Of a DNA stretch of 8,457 nt, positions 6,819 through 8,457 are shown piece by piece (positions within the stretch are counted from its first letter, which is position 1; each line of letters begins with the position of its first letter). The position numbers were made by a program, and so were the translations under genes. Under the pieces are notes generated by a model, which was given only the letters and a program-made list of their open reading frames with translations, was not told the origin of the DNA and searched no databases. The DNA lies in assembly GCA_016764135.1 (NCBI GenBank), contig JAESSL010000069.1:1-8457 (forward strand), written 5' to 3'. Origin of the DNA: Alphaproteobacteria bacterium (GTDB lineage: Bacteria; Pseudomonadota; Alphaproteobacteria; UBA8366; GCA-2717185).

Positions 6819-7633
6819 GGCTTAACCGTTATCGCAAAAATAAAAACATTAACTTCTTGGGATTTTTTAATGACTGCATCCCGGTCCATTATCATTGTAC
6901 CAGCGGCTTCAATCGCGATTCCGCGTAGACCGGCTCTGGCTGCGCACAATACTGTTTCAACGCCAATTGTCGGCAGATCAACGCGCGTATCCTGATCGGG
7001 TTTTCTGATTTTAACCAACACGCCGCCGGGGCCTTCACGACGCAATTCGCCACATCGGCTAATCAGGGCGTCGGTGCCTTCAATCGCTTCAACGCCAAGA
7101 ACCAGTCCTTCCTGGACAATCGCGGCCTGTCCGACATCCACCGCACCCAACGCTCGCAAGACGGCGACGCCTCGCTCTATATCCAAAAGCGCCTGAGCGT
7201 CCGGGGTATTCCCCGCAACGACGCCAGGCTCAACCAGAACCGTCCCCATCAGCTCGTCCGCCCCCAAGATGCGGAATCCTTCGTCTTCAAGCGTTGACAA
7301 AATTGACGTCAGCAAGCCGTCATCGCCAAACGCTTTTTTTCCAAACTTATGCAGTAATTTCAATGCGGCGACGTCCGGTCTTAAATCTTTTAAGGAGGGC
7401 CTCTTTATGGGTCCCGCCAAGACTAAATCCACGACGTTTTCCACCTTTAAGGTCTTGATCGTTTTGCCGACCGCCCCCAACCGAACCCACGCATGGTCTC
7501 GCCCGTTGGTTGTTTCGGGATCAGTATAGCCTTCGAAGGCGATGATAAAGACATCCTGACCGCGTTTTAGGATTCTATCAGCAATTTGTCTTGGCAGAGG
7601 CCCTCCCCCTGCAATTATACCCAACTTGGCCAT
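6815..7633 (-). CDS. lpxI: UDP-2,3-diacylglucosamine pyrophosphatase LpxI
   Basis: LpxI hydrolyses UDP-2,3-diacylglucosamine to lipid X and UMP. It replaces the unrelated LpxH in alphaproteobacteria and is known best from Caulobacter. The 272 residues begin with LGIIAGGGPLPRQIA (4-18), typical of the N-terminal domain. The linker carries LAGPIKRPSLKDLRPD (72-87), and the C-terminal domain carries DDGLLTSILSTLEDEGF (104-120), VDVGQAAIVQEGLVLGVEAIEGTD (165-188) and RVDLPTIG (217-224). Asp219 in the last block probably corresponds to the catalytic aspartate described for the Caulobacter enzyme; I infer this by motif, without an alignment. The gene sits 27 bases after lpxA and overlaps lpxB by four bases, so enzyme and product-using partner are co-expressed. 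Confidence 0.94.
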   Translation of the reverse strand: MAKLGIIAGGGPLPRQIADRILKRGQDVFIIAFEGYTDPETTNGRDHAWVRLGAVGKTIKTLKVENVVDLVLAGPIKRPSLKDLRPDVAALKLLHKFGKKAFGDDGLLTSILSTLEDEGFRILGADELMGTVLVEPGVVAGNTPDAQALLDIERGVAVLRALGAVDVGQAAIVQEGLVLGVEAIEGTDALISRCGELRREGPGGVLVKIRKPDQDTRVDLPTIGVETVLCAARAGLRGIAIEAAGTMIMDRDAVIKKSQEVNVFIFAITVKP

Positions 7634-7635
7634 GA

Positions 7636-7655
7636 GGAGGCTCCCTGGGAGGCTC
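7636..7655 (-). promoter_or_regulatory. lpxI ribosome binding site within a small repeat
   Basis: On the minus strand AGGGAG (complement of 7641-7646) lies seven bases before the lpxI ATG and is a good Shine-Dalgarno sequence. The 27-base lpxA-lpxI gap also holds GGAGGCTC twice on the plus strand (7636-7643 and 7648-7655), 12 bases apart. CTCCC and GGGAG form a small palindrome in between, which could partly mask the ribosome binding site. Confidence 0.55.
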
Positions 7656-7660
7656 TGAGA

Positions 7661-8446
7661 CTAACGTGGTTGGGTCAAACCACGTTTCGATTCAGCCTTC
7701 ATGAATGAAACGATTTCCATTACCGCCGTATTGCTCTCAAACATTACCGCAACGTCATCTACTCGTTCCGCCAAGGTGCCTTCTTCAGCAAAGAGCATTC
7801 GATAAGCTGTTCTCAAATTGGCGATGTCATCTTTCGAGAAATCACGGCGCTTCAAACCAATGATGTTCAACCCGGCCAACCGGGCCCTATCGCCGACAAC
7901 GGAACCGTAGGGAATAACATTATTCTCAACACCCGACATGCCACCGATAATCGCGTGCCGACCAATACGAGCGAATTGATGCACCGCGGCCAGTCCGCCA
8001 ATAATCGCAAAGTCTCCTACCTCGACATGCCCCGCCAAGGTCGCATTATTCGCAAGAATTACATTGTCGCCAACAATACAATCATGCGCGACGTGTGAAC
8101 TGGCCATAAACAGACAATTATCGCCAACGACAGTTTTCATGCCTCCATCCTGCGTGCCAGGGTTCATCGTGACATATTCGCGAATAATGTTTTTTTTGCC
8201 AATAATCAGCGCTGATTCCTCCCCCTGATACTTGAGATCCTGAGGCCGCATACCGATAGAGGCGAAGGGGAAGATTTGCGTCTCCTCGCCAACAACCGTA
8301 CGCCCATCCAGAACAACATGGGAGAACAACCTAACCCCGTCGTGGAGTTCTACAGCGCCGCCTACGACGCAATAGGGCCCTATCTCCACATTTTCCCCAA
8401 TCGTCGCCTTTGGGTCAATAATCGCCGTTGCGTGAATTTCAGGCAT
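7661..8446 (-). CDS. lpxA: UDP-N-acetylglucosamine acyltransferase
   Basis: LpxA transfers a 3-hydroxyacyl chain from acyl carrier protein to the 3-OH of UDP-GlcNAc, the first step of lipid A synthesis, as a cytoplasmic trimer. The 261 residues are the usual length. Residues about 1-190 are hexapeptide repeats of a left-handed beta-helix, starting IHATAIIDPKATIGENVEIG; the rest is helical. The active-site segment is SSHVAHDCIVGDN (116-128), where His121 aligns with the E. coli catalytic His125 and His118 with His122. AVHQF (154-158) and LNIIGLKRRDFS (193-204) are also conserved. Gly169 aligns with E. coli Gly173, the residue that admits a C14 chain, so a long 3-hydroxyacyl donor is predicted. 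LpxD shares the fold but has an extra N-terminal domain. The promoter must lie beyond the window. Confidence 0.96.
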   Translation of the reverse strand: MPEIHATAIIDPKATIGENVEIGPYCVVGGAVELHDGVRLFSHVVLDGRTVVGEETQIFPFASIGMRPQDLKYQGEESALIIGKKNIIREYVTMNPGTQDGGMKTVVGDNCLFMASSHVAHDCIVGDNVILANNATLAGHVEVGDFAIIGGLAAVHQFARIGRHAIIGGMSGVENNVIPYGSVVGDRARLAGLNIIGLKRRDFSKDDIANLRTAYRMLFAEEGTLAERVDDVAVMFESNTAVMEIVSFMKAESKRGLTQPR

Positions 8447-8457
8447 CTATTCGTCCA
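8447..8457 (-). other. possible 3' end of an upstream operon gene
   Basis: On the minus strand the 11 bases before lpxA end in TAG directly touching the lpxA ATG. In alphaproteobacteria the gene before lpxA is usually fabZ, so this TAG may be its stop codon in a tightly packed operon. Eleven bases cannot identify a gene. A GGA seven bases before the ATG could serve as a weak ribosome binding site for lpxA. Confidence 0.25.

Noticed and set aside
1..8457. Mobile element, CRISPR array, tRNA or defence system hidden in the window
   Set aside because: All seven genes are recognised housekeeping families that cover nearly the whole window; the gaps are under 150 bases and hold no repeat array, tRNA fold or terminal inverted repeats.

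Overview
The window is ordinary core chromosome of an alphaproteobacterium. Three things point there: the gene order lexA / comEC / gltX / gltA / lpxB / lpxI / lpxA, the use of LpxI (not LpxH) between LpxA and LpxB, and the close resemblance of every product to alphaproteobacterial families. Base composition looks moderate, and all seven genes look alike in style. I see no insertion sequence, phage gene, tRNA, rRNA, CRISPR array or sign of recent transfer. The order below class is not resolved; a Rhodospirillales-like or related lineage is a guess.

Layout. Positions 1-399 (+) are the C-terminal peptidase part of the SOS repressor LexA; its DNA-binding half lies outside the window. It converges on comEC (396-2600, -), a DNA-uptake channel protein, and the two stop codons overlap. 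A divergent region of about 135 bp (2601-2735) carries a likely comEC promoter on the minus strand and the gltX ribosome binding site. gltX (2736-4136, +; glutamyl-tRNA synthetase) is followed by a 148-bp gap with a near-consensus promoter, then gltA (4285-5604, +; citrate synthase). A strong hairpin (5632-5661) separates gltA from the convergent lipid A operon, which reads on the minus strand as lpxA (8446-7661), lpxI (7633-6815) and lpxB (6818-5664). lpxI and lpxB overlap by four bases. The 11 bp upstream of lpxA may be the end of another gene of the same operon.

How the genes work together. LpxA, LpxI and LpxB are three steps of lipid A synthesis: acylation of UDP-GlcNAc, pyrophosphate cleavage of UDP-2,3-diacylglucosamine, and formation of the disaccharide. 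Having LpxI beside LpxB places consecutive enzymes on one message. GltX and GltA serve translation and the TCA cycle. LexA and ComEC (DNA damage response, DNA uptake) are linked here only by position.

I found no convincing undescribed system. The points worth a second look are small: the interlocked lexA/comEC stops, the loss of the nuclease-like domain in ComEC, the dyad and mini-ORF in the comEC leader, the strong gltA promoter with a long leader, and the incomplete zinc site of GltX.
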